The position numbers and the translations under genes were made by a program. From Thermococcaceae archaeon (GTDB lineage: Archaea; Methanobacteriota_B; Thermococci; Thermococcales; Thermococcaceae): DNA of 8,193 bases. A model generated the notes under the pieces. The model was not told where the DNA came from, did no database searches, and saw nothing but the letters and a program-made list of their open reading frames with translations. This document shows, one piece after another, positions 1 to 7,582 of this stretch (position 1 is the stretch's first letter; the number at the start of each line of letters is the position of its first letter). Location: positions 1-8,193 of the forward strand of contig JAMOPD010000329.1 in assembly GCA_027064745.1 (NCBI GenBank). The letters are read 5' to 3'.

Positions 1-1
1 C

Positions 2-1255
2 TGGGACAAAGAGGGAGCTCCCCTGCATAATATGATAACATGGCAGGACACGAGGACGGAAACACTTGTTGAAGAGTTATCAGGCAGATTCCTTGTACGT
101 TTTGGCAAGATTCTAGGAAAAACATTCCATGCCTTCTCAAAACTCATCCCAAAGATTGCCGAGACAAAAAGAGGAGCATACATTATAAGCTTGGCCCACG
201 TCGGTTTCGGTACTTCACACTCCTCTCTTCAGATAAGATGGCTCATGGACAACATTCCAGAGGTTGAAAGGGCTATCAATGAAGGAGAGGCCCTTTTTGG
301 CACTCTGGACACGTGGATTATCTGGAATCTGACAGGAAAACATGTTACCGATTATACAAACGCAAGTGCTACCGGGCTGTTTGATCCGTTTTACATGAAA
401 TGGAGTGACAATATAACGGATATAGTTGGAATTCCAAAGAAAATCCTGCCATCAATCCTAAGTAACGACACTCCAGTAGGCAGTCTGAAGGATTATGATG
501 TGCCTCTTCTGACGGTTATAGCAGATCAACAGGCCTCCCTTTATCGAGCTGGCGTTGAGAAAGGAAGCATGAAAATGACCCATGGAACTGGTACTTTCAT
601 TGATATCAATGTTGGAGAAAAGCCTAAACCTGCCGCTCCTGCGATATATCCGATGGTTGCTCTTAAAACAAAGAGTAAAACCCTATATCTCCTTGAAGGT
701 ATGGTTAATGCATCTGGCTCAGCAGTAGACTGGCTCATTGATGCTGGACTTATGGAAGATTATTCAGAGATTAAAAAGGCATTTGGAAAAGAAAAGCAGA
801 GCGGTCTAATCTTTATCCCGACGTTTGCTGGCCTATCAACTCCATACAATAAGCCCAATTTCAAAGGAGCACTTCTCAACATAAGCCGAGGGACTAGGAG
901 GGAAGACATAATTCGGGCGCTTATAATGGGTATTGCAATGAGATGCAGTGAGACTGTTGAAGCCCTTGAAAAAGCCTCAGGACTTAATGTTAAGAGCCTC
1001 ATTGCAGACGGCGGACTTTCGCAGAGTGATGAATTCCTCCAGCTCATTGCAGATATGTCAGGGAAGGAAATAATGAGGCCCCATGAACTCAACGGTTCAG
1101 CCTGTGGAACGTTTATGATAGCACGGGCTGTGGATGAGGGGGAAGATCCAATAAATGCATGGAAAGAATCCAAAACAGAGAAAGTTTTTAGACCACAAAG
1201 AAATTACAGAACGTTTAAACAGCGGTGGAAGAAAAGCTTGAGAAAGCTGATTTAA
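2..1255 (+). CDS. FGGY-family carbohydrate kinase, glycerol-kinase-like (5' end missing)
   Basis: The frame is open from nt 2; residues before the ATG at nt 32 read [10 protein letters not shown], matching the FGGY segment that precedes the conserved WQDTRT motif. The ATG at 32 is therefore internal and about 75-80 residues are missing. The family phosphorylates sugars or polyols with ATP in the cytoplasm. Visible motifs: WQDTRT (nt 41-58), the catalytic-base context ADQQASL with its Asp at nt 524-526, the THGTGTF nucleotide-phosphate loop (nt 575-595), [16 protein letters not shown] (about nt 689-736) and ADGG with Asp at nt 1007-1009. The second half aligns well with glycerol kinase. The segment between DTRT and the WLMDN motif is about 25 residues longer than I recall for bacterial GlpK, and the GlpK tyrosine that contacts glycerol (in PYFS) appears to be replaced by Ser/Thr in GTSHSS. 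The substrate is therefore uncertain. The gene converges on the DUF192 gene, overlapping by 4 bp. Confidence 0.88.
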   Translation, partial: WDKEGAPLHNMITWQDTRTETLVEELSGRFLVRFGKILGKTFHAFSKLIPKIAETKRGAYIISLAHVGFGTSHSSLQIRWLMDNIPEVERAINEGEALFGTLDTWIIWNLTGKHVTDYTNASATGLFDPFYMKWSDNITDIVGIPKKILPSILSNDTPVGSLKDYDVPLLTVIADQQASLYRAGVEKGSMKMTHGTGTFIDINVGEKPKPAAPAIYPMVALKTKSKTLYLLEGMVNASGSAVDWLIDAGLMEDYSEIKKAFGKEKQSGLIFIPTFAGLSTPYNKPNFKGALLNISRGTRREDIIRALIMGIAMRCSETVEALEKASGLNVKSLIADGGLSQSDEFLQLIADMSGKEIMRPHELNGSACGTFMIARAVDEGEDPINAWKESKTEKVFRPQRNYRTFKQRWKKSLRKLI

Positions 1256-1719
1256 TTTTCCTCTCCACTTGTTTTTACCTGAGAAAGCCCAATAGAGCTA
1301 TTTGCCTGCCCAAATTTCAAGTCTTTTGGAATTCCAAGTGGAGAAGGAACCGGTTTTTTATCATTATTGCTTGTAACCCATCTGATTTCATCCCCCACCT
1401 CAGCATTTAATGCCCGGATTATGCCAACAGGCCCTTCGATAATATACCTCGCAGCCTCTGAGGGAGCATACACACGCCATGGCTTTGCAAGCTTAAAGTC
1501 TACAACTTTTCGGGATGAGTCGAGGAATATCACATCTATACTTTTGAACATGAAAAACATATGGATTGACGCATTCATCCGTGTCTCTGCCGGCAATAAG
1601 AACACAAGAGCATAATCTATACTCGGTTTAAACATTAAACCAACAGCACGCTTGAAGAAAGTATCCGCTAGTCTAACTTCTCCATGCCAGACTCTCTTCT
1701 TAGTTTCATTTATCAGCAT
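1252..1719 (-). CDS. DUF192 / UPF0127 family protein
   Basis: This 155-residue protein matches DUF192 (UPF0127), a small beta-rich family of unknown function that is widespread in archaea and common in Thermococcales. Diagnostic stretches are [13 protein letters not shown] (residues 17-29), the hydrophobic [21 protein letters not shown] (37-57), [14 protein letters not shown] (61-74), [14 protein letters not shown] (86-99) and VGDEIRW (108-114). There is no signal peptide or membrane helix, so it should be cytoplasmic, whereas many bacterial members are secreted. The last 40 residues, rich in Pro, Ser and Lys, lie beyond the domain. The ATG at 1719 is the chosen start. No good GGTG ribosome binding site precedes it, but a TATA-like element lies about 30 bp upstream, which suggests a leaderless or very short-leader transcript. 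Family assignment is firm; function is unknown. Confidence 0.88.
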   Translation of the reverse strand: MLINETKKRVWHGEVRLADTFFKRAVGLMFKPSIDYALVFLLPAETRMNASIHMFFMFKSIDVIFLDSSRKVVDFKLAKPWRVYAPSEAARYIIEGPVGIIRALNAEVGDEIRWVTSNNDKKPVPSPLGIPKDLKFGQANSSIGLSQVKTSGEEN

Positions 1720-1743
1720 ATTTCTCTTTTCTGCAAGTCTGTT

Positions 1744-1756
1744 GATAAAATTTTTG
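1744..1756 (-). promoter_or_regulatory. Possible TATA element of the DUF192 gene
   Basis: On the minus strand this reads caaaaattttatc, an AT-rich TATA-like box centred about 30 bp before the ATG at 1719. With the usual archaeal spacing of about 25 bp, transcription would begin at or just before the start codon. That fits the absence of a ribosome binding site. There is no strong BRE, so confidence is low. Confidence 0.35.
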
Positions 1757-1909
1757 ATTCCAACTTGCCATACTGTCAGGATAACCTGTGAGAGCGTCTG
1801 ATGAATTCCAGTTTATAACTATCAAGTGGCTGTCTAACTTATCTCAACTTGCTGGATGGTTTTCAACTTTTTGTTTCAAAAATCCATATCTAAACCTAAG
1901 GTGGTCAAG

Positions 1910-2175
1910 ATGTACTGGATTACAGCAAAAGAAGAGCTGGATATCAGGGAACTTTTTTATGGAGTTGAGGCACCACATGTGGCCAAGGCATGGAAAACCG
2001 AGGCAGTTTGTTGTTCTATGAAATTTCACCAGGAAGCATGGAAAGACAACTTTCGATCTCTGGGATAACTTCAACGTAGGTATGGTAACGTCGTTTTATT
2101 TCCAATGCCATCTGTGGCCAAGCAGAGAACTATGCGACACTGAAGGCGATGAAGGAGGTATGAGACTACACAATT
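1910..2175 (+). pseudogene. Remnant of NfnA/SudB (ferredoxin:NADP oxidoreductase beta subunit), frameshifted and truncated
   Basis: The remnant begins at an ATG at 1910 with a good ribosome binding site (aaggtggt, 1898-1905). It starts MYWITAKEELDIRELF, then VEAPHVAKAWK, the N-terminus of an FNR-like FAD domain. At 1994-1997 a run of four A, where three are expected, shifts the frame: the expected PGQFVVL continues in the next frame as PRQFVVL (nt 1998-2018) and hits a stop at 2019-2021. Homology seems to resume in the third frame as YEISPGSMERQLSISG (about nt 2017-2064), then stops at 2077-2079. Further on, frame pieces read GMVT (about 2080-2092) and NYATLKAMKE (about 2128-2157), resembling the VTI.FQ..G...Y.L..MKEGDY part of NfnA. 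An intact NfnA is about 280 residues; its NAD(P)-binding half and Cys cluster are absent. PyrK-type electron-transfer subunits share this domain, but the adjacent GltA-like remnant favours NfnA. Confidence 0.68.
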
Positions 2176-2434
<259 letters not shown>

Positions 2435-2449
2435 GGTATTTTTCCTTAT

Positions 2450-2471
2450 TTCATAATAAAATAAAAAAGAA
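2450..2471 (-). terminator. T-rich terminator after the oxidoreductase operon
   Basis: Directly after the stop of the last operon gene (TAA, 2474-2472) the minus strand reads attcttttttattttatt, the U-rich type of signal that archaeal RNA polymerase uses without a stable hairpin. The plus strand just upstream (2436-2450, tatttttccttattt) is also T-rich and could end transcripts crossing the nfn remnant. Confidence 0.55.
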
Positions 2472-3038
2472 TTAAGGCTTAAAGCTCCCCTTCAGAGCTT
2501 TCTCTCCAAGTTCGAATCCCTTACGAAGAGCTTTTAAATTTATGGTTTCAGTACCCTTAGGAACGGCATCCAGCACAGCTTTTTCTATAGAATCCTCACT
2601 CAGAACATTGGAGAGCTTTGTAAGCAGTCCTACTGTCAGGATGTTCATGGTGAGGCTCAGTCCAGTCGTCTTTTCTGCTATTTCCGTCAGAGGGAGAGCA
2701 TAAACTCTGAGCTTTCTTTCCATATCGAGACGTCTATGAGGGATGAGGTCACTTTCGATTATCGCGATGCCCCCCTCCTTCACGAGGCGGAGATACTTAT
2801 CATAGGCTTCCTGCGAGAAGAACACTGCACAGTCAGGGCTTAGAGCTTTGGGATAATCAATAGGCTCATCACTAATGACAACTTCTGCTTTACTTGCACC
2901 TCCTCTTGATTCAGGGCCGTAAGCTTGAGTCTGAACTGCATAAAGTCCTTCGTAGACGGTGGCCGCTCTTCCAACTATGACACTCGCTAAGATGACTCCC
3001 TGACCACCGAATCCGCTGAAAAGTATTTCTCGTCTCAT
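2472..3038 (-). CDS. 2-oxoacid:ferredoxin oxidoreductase, gamma subunit (second set)
   Basis: This 188-residue gamma subunit (POR gamma domain family) of a 2-oxoacid:ferredoxin oxidoreductase forms the CoA/dimerisation domain of the complex. It carries the family signature GFGGQGV (residues 9-15), the YGPESRGGASKAEVVIS stretch (about 40-56), and near the C-terminus VPKGTETINLKALRKGFELG. I chose ATG 3038, which overlaps the TGA of the upstream beta gene as ATGA and is preceded by a GGTG (ggtgggagg) ribosome binding site. An in-frame GTG at 3047 would add three residues but lacks a ribosome binding site. It is the last gene of the operon and pairs with the alpha and beta genes immediately upstream. 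Family is certain; substrate is not determined by this subunit. Confidence 0.93.
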   Translation of the reverse strand: MRREILFSGFGGQGVILASVIVGRAATVYEGLYAVQTQAYGPESRGGASKAEVVISDEPIDYPKALSPDCAVFFSQEAYDKYLRLVKEGGIAIIESDLIPHRRLDMERKLRVYALPLTEIAEKTTGLSLTMNILTVGLLTKLSNVLSEDSIEKAVLDAVPKGTETINLKALRKGFELGEKALKGSFKP

Positions 3039-3880
3039 TCCTCCCACCCCATCATTTTCTTTGCCCTCTTCTTGTATTCTTCATATTCTCGAGCTAAACC
3101 TGGCCTGTTTCTATCAGCAAACTCGCCGATAACTATCTTCCCTTCAAGCTCCTCTGGAGGCATTTTCTTGGCTTTGGCAAGGGGCACTGTTATCTTCTGA
3201 TACCATCTGAGCAGTTCTGGGGCTGTCTTCATTCTGTTCCTCCTCCCAAAGCTTATCGGACACGGACTGAGGAACTCAACGAGGGTAAATCCTTCCTTTT
3301 GCAGAGCTTTCTTTATGCTGTTGATTCCCTGAAGGTAGTTGAAGACGCTCCATCTTGCTACATAGTTTGCCCCAGCAGCAACCGCAAGTTCCGCTATGTC
3401 GAATGGATTCTCAAACTGGCCATAGGGAGCGGTTGTTCCTTTGAGGCCTTTCAAAGCAGTTGGAGCAACTTGTCCGCCCGTCATTCCATACGTGAAGTTG
3501 TTGATGAGTATCACCGTGACGTCAAGGTTCCTCCTGATGGCATGGAGGAAGTGATTTCCACCTATTGCCGCGGTGTCGCCATCTCCCATGAATGCAATTA
3601 TCTTGAGGTCTGGATTGACAAGCTTTATTCCTGTGGCAAAAGCTAATGCCCTCCCGTGAGTTGTATGAAGGCCATCGAAGTTAACAAAACCTGGAACACG
3701 GGAGGAACAGCCTATACCGCTGACCCATACTATTTCGTCAGGACTAATGCCAAGATCATCTATAGCCCTCAGAGTGTATTGTAGAGCGGAACCTATTCCA
3801 CATCCAGGACAGAAAATCGTCGGGAGCATATCCTTTCTGAGGTATTTCTCCCGAATTTCATAAGCAGACTTTAGATGCAT
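3035..3880 (-). CDS. 2-oxoacid:ferredoxin oxidoreductase, beta subunit (second set)
   Basis: This 281-residue beta subunit holds thiamine pyrophosphate and a [4Fe-4S] cluster. The cluster ligands expected from the family are all present: C24 and C27 in CPGCG, C58 in GIGCSS and C207 in SPCP. The TPP/Mg motif runs from GDGD (99-102) to INN (126-128), the usual 25-30 residue spacing. HTTHGRA (72-78) and YGMTGGQVAPT (131-141) are typical of the Kor/Vor branch. ATG 3880 is chosen. It lies 1 nt after the alpha-gene stop and has GGGGTG a few bases upstream, inside the alpha gene. Starting at 3907 would add nine residues (MRGLRGGCE) by reading into alpha, which is unlikely. The protein is a close paralogue of the beta subunit at 5535-6398 and shares the near-identical KAKKMPPEELEGK segment. 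The substrate may be 2-oxoglutarate or another 2-oxoacid. Confidence 0.93.
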   Translation of the reverse strand: MHLKSAYEIREKYLRKDMLPTIFCPGCGIGSALQYTLRAIDDLGISPDEIVWVSGIGCSSRVPGFVNFDGLHTTHGRALAFATGIKLVNPDLKIIAFMGDGDTAAIGGNHFLHAIRRNLDVTVILINNFTYGMTGGQVAPTALKGLKGTTAPYGQFENPFDIAELAVAAGANYVARWSVFNYLQGINSIKKALQKEGFTLVEFLSPCPISFGRRNRMKTAPELLRWYQKITVPLAKAKKMPPEELEGKIVIGEFADRNRPGLAREYEEYKKRAKKMMGWEE

Positions 3881-3881
3881 C

Positions 3882-5036
3882 TCACACCCCCCTCTTAACC
3901 CTCTCAATTATGTCTGTTGGAGTATGGATTTCTCCACCTATCTTAGGTATCAACTCGACCTCTGCCTTCCCGTTAGCACCTTCTTTCACGAGGTGATAGA
4001 CCTGTCCGAGGTTCATCTCTGGAACATAGATCTTGCTAACATGCTCCGCTATGCCCTCAATCATCTCAAAGTCGAATGGCCATATTGTATTGAGTTTCAG
4101 CAGACCAGCCTTAATCCCCTCCTCGCGGAGAAGCTTTACTGCCCTTATGGCGGACCTCGCAACAGTTCCATAGCTGATTATTGCGATCTCAGCATCATCC
4201 AGATCAAAAGTTTCATATGCTATGATATCCTCCTTGTTCTTCTCAAGCTTATTGATAATTCTCCTGATGAGTCTTTCATGAACTTCAGCATCAACGGTCT
4301 TTGGACGGCCTTTTTCATCATGCGTTAAGCCCGTTACGTATGTCCGGTAGCCTTTTCCAAAAATCGGCATCGGGGGAATCATGTCACCATGTATATCCCC
4401 GAAGGGATATTGGGCTTCTTCTTTGTTGGCGGGGAGCTTTCTGTAAACGAGTTCGATATCCTCAGGATTTGGAGTATAAACCCTCTCACGCATGTGTGCT
4501 ATCTCAGCATCCGTGAGAAGAGCAACAGGAGTTCTGTATTTTTCAGCCAGATTAAAGGCCCTAATCGTCATGTCAAATGCTTCCTGAACCGTTGCAGGAG
4601 TTAAAACAATGAGGCTGTGATCACCGTGAGTTCCCCATATTGACTGCATAACATCCCCCTGAGCTCCCAAAGTTGGCTGGCCGGTGCTCGGTCCACCTCT
4701 TTGCACATCGACAACAACCACCGGAGTTTCGGTCATGATGGCATAACCAAGGTTTTCCTGCATCAGTGAAAAGCCCGGACCGCTCGTTGCTGTCATAGCC
4801 TTTGCACCGGCCCAAGAGGCGCCTATAATGGCAGCCATGCTAGCCAGCTCATCCTCCATCTGAATGCTAACTCCATCAACGAGAGGCATGTACAAAGCCA
4901 TCGCCTCGAATATTTCGCTAGCTGGGGTTATTGGATAACCGGCATAAAACCTACAGCCTGCCAAGATTGCGGCCCTTGCTATTGCCTCATCACCCTGGAT
5001 GAAGTCACTCCTACCTACAGGGAACGGATATTTCAT
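3882..5036 (-). CDS. 2-oxoacid:ferredoxin oxidoreductase, alpha subunit (second set)
   Basis: This 384-residue alpha subunit has the pyrimidine-binding domain (PFOR domain I type, about 15-200) followed by a transketolase C-terminal-like domain II (about 285-375). Key features are YPITP (34-38), whose Thr contacts substrate and thiamine in the family, QMEDE (59-63) with the likely pyrimidine-contacting Glu63, SGPGFSLMQENLGY and the QRGGPSTGQPT loop, then GTHGDH. The C-terminal domain contains PEMNLGQ, shared with the other alpha in this window. ATG 5036 overlaps the TGA of the upstream gamma gene as ATGA, with GAGGAGGG upstream as ribosome binding site. It begins the second alpha-beta-gamma set, which has no delta ferredoxin gene of its own. 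In P. furiosus the equivalent set has been discussed as an oxidoreductase of unknown substrate (recalled). The active-site loop differs from the first set (GGPSTGQPT versus SGPSTGQAT), so the substrates may differ. Confidence 0.93.
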   Translation of the reverse strand: MKYPFPVGRSDFIQGDEAIARAAILAGCRFYAGYPITPASEIFEAMALYMPLVDGVSIQMEDELASMAAIIGASWAGAKAMTATSGPGFSLMQENLGYAIMTETPVVVVDVQRGGPSTGQPTLGAQGDVMQSIWGTHGDHSLIVLTPATVQEAFDMTIRAFNLAEKYRTPVALLTDAEIAHMRERVYTPNPEDIELVYRKLPANKEEAQYPFGDIHGDMIPPMPIFGKGYRTYVTGLTHDEKGRPKTVDAEVHERLIRRIINKLEKNKEDIIAYETFDLDDAEIAIISYGTVARSAIRAVKLLREEGIKAGLLKLNTIWPFDFEMIEGIAEHVSKIYVPEMNLGQVYHLVKEGANGKAEVELIPKIGGEIHTPTDIIERVKRGV

Positions 5037-5545
5037 TTCAATCCCTCCTCATAACCAACTCTAAAGGCTTTAACGTTAATATCCTCAGTTCCTTTAGGAA
5101 CTCTCCTCTTTATGGCCTCCTCAACACTTTCCTTCTTAACAATCCCAGTTTTTGCCACGAGATAACCGAGGGCTACCATATTAACCGTTAAGGCCAAACC
5201 TGTGTTTTCTTCGGCTAGATGGGTAAATGGTGCACCGATATAGTCACGATCAGGCTTGACAAGGTCAGTATCGACGATAAGGATGCCATCTCTCTTCAGC
5301 TCTTCCTTTGTTGAATCATAACCCAACTGTGCTAAGGCAACTAAAACGTCGGCCTTTGTAACCATAAGCTCATAAATTGGCTCTTTGGATATGATGACAT
5401 CAGCTATCGAATGCCCACCCCTGCTTGCAGAGCCATAATCCTGAGTCTGAAGAACGTTTAATCCTTCAATTGCAGCAGCTTCCCCCAATATAACTCCGGC
5501 CAGAATAACCCCTTGGCCACCTATACCAGCTAATCTAATCTGCAT
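5033..5545 (-). CDS. korG: 2-oxoglutarate:ferredoxin oxidoreductase, gamma subunit (first set)
   Basis: This 170-residue gamma subunit begins MQIRLAGIGGQGVILAGV, with the GIGGQG signature at residues 7-12. It contains YGSASRGGHSIADVIIS (about 37-53) and the VPKGTEDINVKAFRVGYEEG tail. Four possible starts stack up: GTG 5554 and ATG 5551, 5548 and 5545. The first three overlap the likely ribosome binding site (aggtgatg), so ATG 5545, about 6 nt after GGTG, is the best choice. It overlaps the beta gene by 11 bp. Its last codons carry the ribosome binding site of the next alpha gene, which starts in the ATGA overlap. It is the fourth gene of the complete D-A-B-G set. The symbol follows the archaeal kor naming; the substrate assignment is inferred from gene order. 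Confidence 0.9.
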   Translation of the reverse strand: MQIRLAGIGGQGVILAGVILGEAAAIEGLNVLQTQDYGSASRGGHSIADVIISKEPIYELMVTKADVLVALAQLGYDSTKEELKRDGILIVDTDLVKPDRDYIGAPFTHLAEENTGLALTVNMVALGYLVAKTGIVKKESVEEAIKRRVPKGTEDINVKAFRVGYEEGLK

Positions 5546-6398
5546 CATCATCACCTAGACCATATCGCTCAGCTACCTCTTTAATCAGCTTGTTAATCTC
5601 CTCAGTAAATTCAGGTCTCTGTCTACTCACTATCTCTCCAATGATGAATTTACCTTCAAGCTCCTCTGGAGGCATTTTTTTGGCTTTACTTACTGGAACA
5701 GAGTTCTTAAGGAACCAGCGAAGCATCTCTGCAGGCTCTTTCATTTTGTTTCTTCTTCCATATTGAACAGGACACTGAGAAATAACCTCAACAAGGGAGA
5801 AACCTTTAACCTGCAAGGCTTTCTTTATGCTGGCTATGAGCTGATAAACATGAGCTGTTGTCCATCTGGCTACATAGCTCGCCCCAGCAGCTGCAACGGT
5901 TTCACTTATCTGGAGAGGATGCTCTATGTTCCTGTAGGGAGATGTTGTCGTTATCGCTCCGAAAGGAGTTGTTGGAGCAACCTGTCCGCCCGTCATGCCG
6001 TAGATGAAGTTGTTGACGAGGATTACAGTTATGTCTATGTTCCTCCTCGCTGCGTGAAGGAGGTGGTTTCCACCTATACTTGCCAGATCGCCATCGCCAC
6101 TTATCACCACAACTTTCTTATCAGGCAGGCCAACTTTAACGCCAGTTGCAAAAGCTATGGCCCTTCCATGGGTTGTATGCAATGTATCCGCCAAGAAGTG
6201 GGGTGATGCTATCCAAGCGGAACAGCCTATGCCGCTTACGACAACAATATCTTTGGGATCAATTTTAAGTTCATCGAGAGCATTTGCAAAGGCATTGAGA
6301 ACAGTTCCACCCCCACAGCCTGGACATAAAGCTGTTGGCAAAGCTTCTTTTCGCAGGTATTTAACCTTGTCATACTTGGAATAAATCTTAACTGCCAT
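5535..6398 (-). CDS. korB: 2-oxoglutarate:ferredoxin oxidoreductase, beta subunit (first set)
   Basis: This 287-residue beta subunit binds thiamine pyrophosphate and one [4Fe-4S] cluster. All four expected cluster cysteines are present: C25 and C28 (CPGCG), C59 (GIGCSA) and C209 (SQCP). The TPP motif runs from GDGD (101-104) to VNN (128-130). HTTHGRAIAFATG (74-86) and YGMTGGQVAPT (133-143) are family signatures. The ATG at 6398 overlaps the stop of the alpha gene by one base (TGATG), with GGGGTG upstream as ribosome binding site, so the two are probably translationally coupled. The acidic, Asp-rich C-terminus (GLGDDDAD) exists partly because those codons also contain the ribosome binding site and starts of the gamma gene. 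Family is certain. The 2-oxoglutarate assignment rests on gene order (delta-alpha-beta-gamma) matching the KGOR genes of P. furiosus. Confidence 0.93.
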   Translation of the reverse strand: MAVKIYSKYDKVKYLRKEALPTALCPGCGGGTVLNAFANALDELKIDPKDIVVVSGIGCSAWIASPHFLADTLHTTHGRAIAFATGVKVGLPDKKVVVISGDGDLASIGGNHLLHAARRNIDITVILVNNFIYGMTGGQVAPTTPFGAITTTSPYRNIEHPLQISETVAAAGASYVARWTTAHVYQLIASIKKALQVKGFSLVEVISQCPVQYGRRNKMKEPAEMLRWFLKNSVPVSKAKKMPPEELEGKFIIGEIVSRQRPEFTEEINKLIKEVAERYGLGDDDAD

Positions 6399-7579
6399 CA
6401 GGCAACACCCCTTATCTCACGGAGAATTTCCTCAACTCTCAGCGGAACTCCTCCAATCTTATTGACTCCTTTAAGCAGGACATCGTCATTCACATAGCGT
6501 TGCACTTCCAAAATAAGCTGTCCAAGGTTCATTTCTGGGACGAGAATAACCCTGACTTTTTTTGATAGCTCCCTTATGCGTTTTCCTGGGAATGGATGGA
6601 CAGTCTTGGGAACAAAGAGCCCAGCTTTGATTCCATCATCTCTTGCCTTAAGAACAGCTCCGAGGGAAGGTCTTGCTGAAACTCCCCAGCTTACAATCAG
6701 GATATCCATATCATCGGTAAAGTACTCCTCCCACTTCTGGATCTCTTCCTCATGCTCTTCTATCTTCTTGTGTATTCTTCTAACGAGCCTATCATGAACC
6801 TCCTGTGTATAGACGTCCCTCAGGCCGTTTTCCTTGTGGGTCGAGCCGGTAACGTGAGTGAAGTAGCCGTGGCCAAAGAGAGGCATAGGAGGAACTAGAG
6901 CACCGCCGAAGGGGAGCTTTGCCTCTTCCTCGTTCTTTGGAAGCTTGCGGTAAGTTATTTCAACCTCCGAAACATCAGGAATCCTCATCTGCTCTCTTGT
7001 ATGAGCGATAACGCCATCAAACAGAACTACTACAGGAGATCGCAGTTTTTCAGCTATATTAAATGCTCTGATTGTTTCCCAGAATGCATCCTCAACGCTC
7101 ACAGGAGAGACCGCAACTATTGGATGGTCTCCATGAGTCCCCCATCTCGCTTGGAAGAAGTCTCCCTGAGCTCCCTTCGTCGCCTGACCAGTGCTTGGCC
7201 CGCTCCTCTGCACATCAACAAGAACAAGTGGTGTCTCGGTCATGACAGCATAACCAAGGTTTTCCTGCATTAGTGAAAAGCCTGGGCCACTCGTTGCTGT
7301 CATAACCTTAAATCCAGTCCAAGAGGCACCGACCATCGCGGCTATGCTTCCTATCTCGTCTTCCATCTGGAGATAGTAGCCATGAAGCTTCGGCAGTTCG
7401 CGAGCCATGGTTTCGGCTATCTCACTGGAGGGAGTTATTGGGTAGCCTGCATAGAATCTACATCCTGCAAAGAGAGCGCCGTAAGCTACAGCTTCATTTC
7501 CCTGCATGAAGTAGTTGCCCGGTTTGTAGAGTTTCCTCAGGAGCCTGAGCTGTTCAGGCTCGTCACCGCGGATAATCAT
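6398..7579 (-). CDS. korA: 2-oxoglutarate:ferredoxin oxidoreductase, alpha subunit (first set)
   Basis: This 393-residue alpha subunit works with KorB to form the active site that converts a 2-oxoacid plus CoA into acyl-CoA, CO2 and reduced ferredoxin. Domain I (about 22-210) has AGYPITPSSE (44-53), QMEDE (71-75, likely thiamine-contacting Glu75), SGPGFSLMQENLGY and QRSGPSTGQATKGAQGD. The C-terminal domain II (about 300-390) contains VSWGVSARPSLGAV and PEMNLGQ. ATG 7579 is supported by GGTGGTGA 4 nt upstream, lying inside the last codons of korD; only 3 nt separate the two genes. The N-terminus is about 10 residues longer than that of the second-set alpha. Overall it is a clear paralogue of the protein at 3882-5036, with some DNA segments nearly identical. 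A role in the reductive or oxidative glutamate/2-oxoglutarate route is likely but not shown by sequence. Confidence 0.93.
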   Translation of the reverse strand: MIIRGDEPEQLRLLRKLYKPGNYFMQGNEAVAYGALFAGCRFYAGYPITPSSEIAETMARELPKLHGYYLQMEDEIGSIAAMVGASWTGFKVMTATSGPGFSLMQENLGYAVMTETPLVLVDVQRSGPSTGQATKGAQGDFFQARWGTHGDHPIVAVSPVSVEDAFWETIRAFNIAEKLRSPVVVLFDGVIAHTREQMRIPDVSEVEITYRKLPKNEEEAKLPFGGALVPPMPLFGHGYFTHVTGSTHKENGLRDVYTQEVHDRLVRRIHKKIEEHEEEIQKWEEYFTDDMDILIVSWGVSARPSLGAVLKARDDGIKAGLFVPKTVHPFPGKRIRELSKKVRVILVPEMNLGQLILEVQRYVNDDVLLKGVNKIGGVPLRVEEILREIRGVA

Positions 7580-7582
7580 GAG

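Noticed and set aside
760..1173. 137-codon minus-strand frame inside the kinase gene
   Set aside because: The plus-strand FGGY motifs run through it. The minus translation is Ser/Pro-rich with no family match.
1720..1909. A further gene between DUF192 and the nfn remnant
   Set aside because: Frames here are short, without family features or ribosome binding sites. I see only promoter-like AT-rich DNA.
2472..5036. Pyruvate (POR) or branched-chain (VOR) oxidoreductase assignment for the second set
   Set aside because: POR/VOR sets in Thermococcales share a gamma gene and are organised differently, with a delta ferredoxin for each. The alpha and beta subunits here look like sisters of the adjacent Kor proteins.
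5763..6206. 147-codon plus-strand frame, with a similar 115-codon frame at 3299-3646
   Set aside because: Both lie antisense to the two beta genes and resemble each other only because the beta genes are paralogues. They are shadows.
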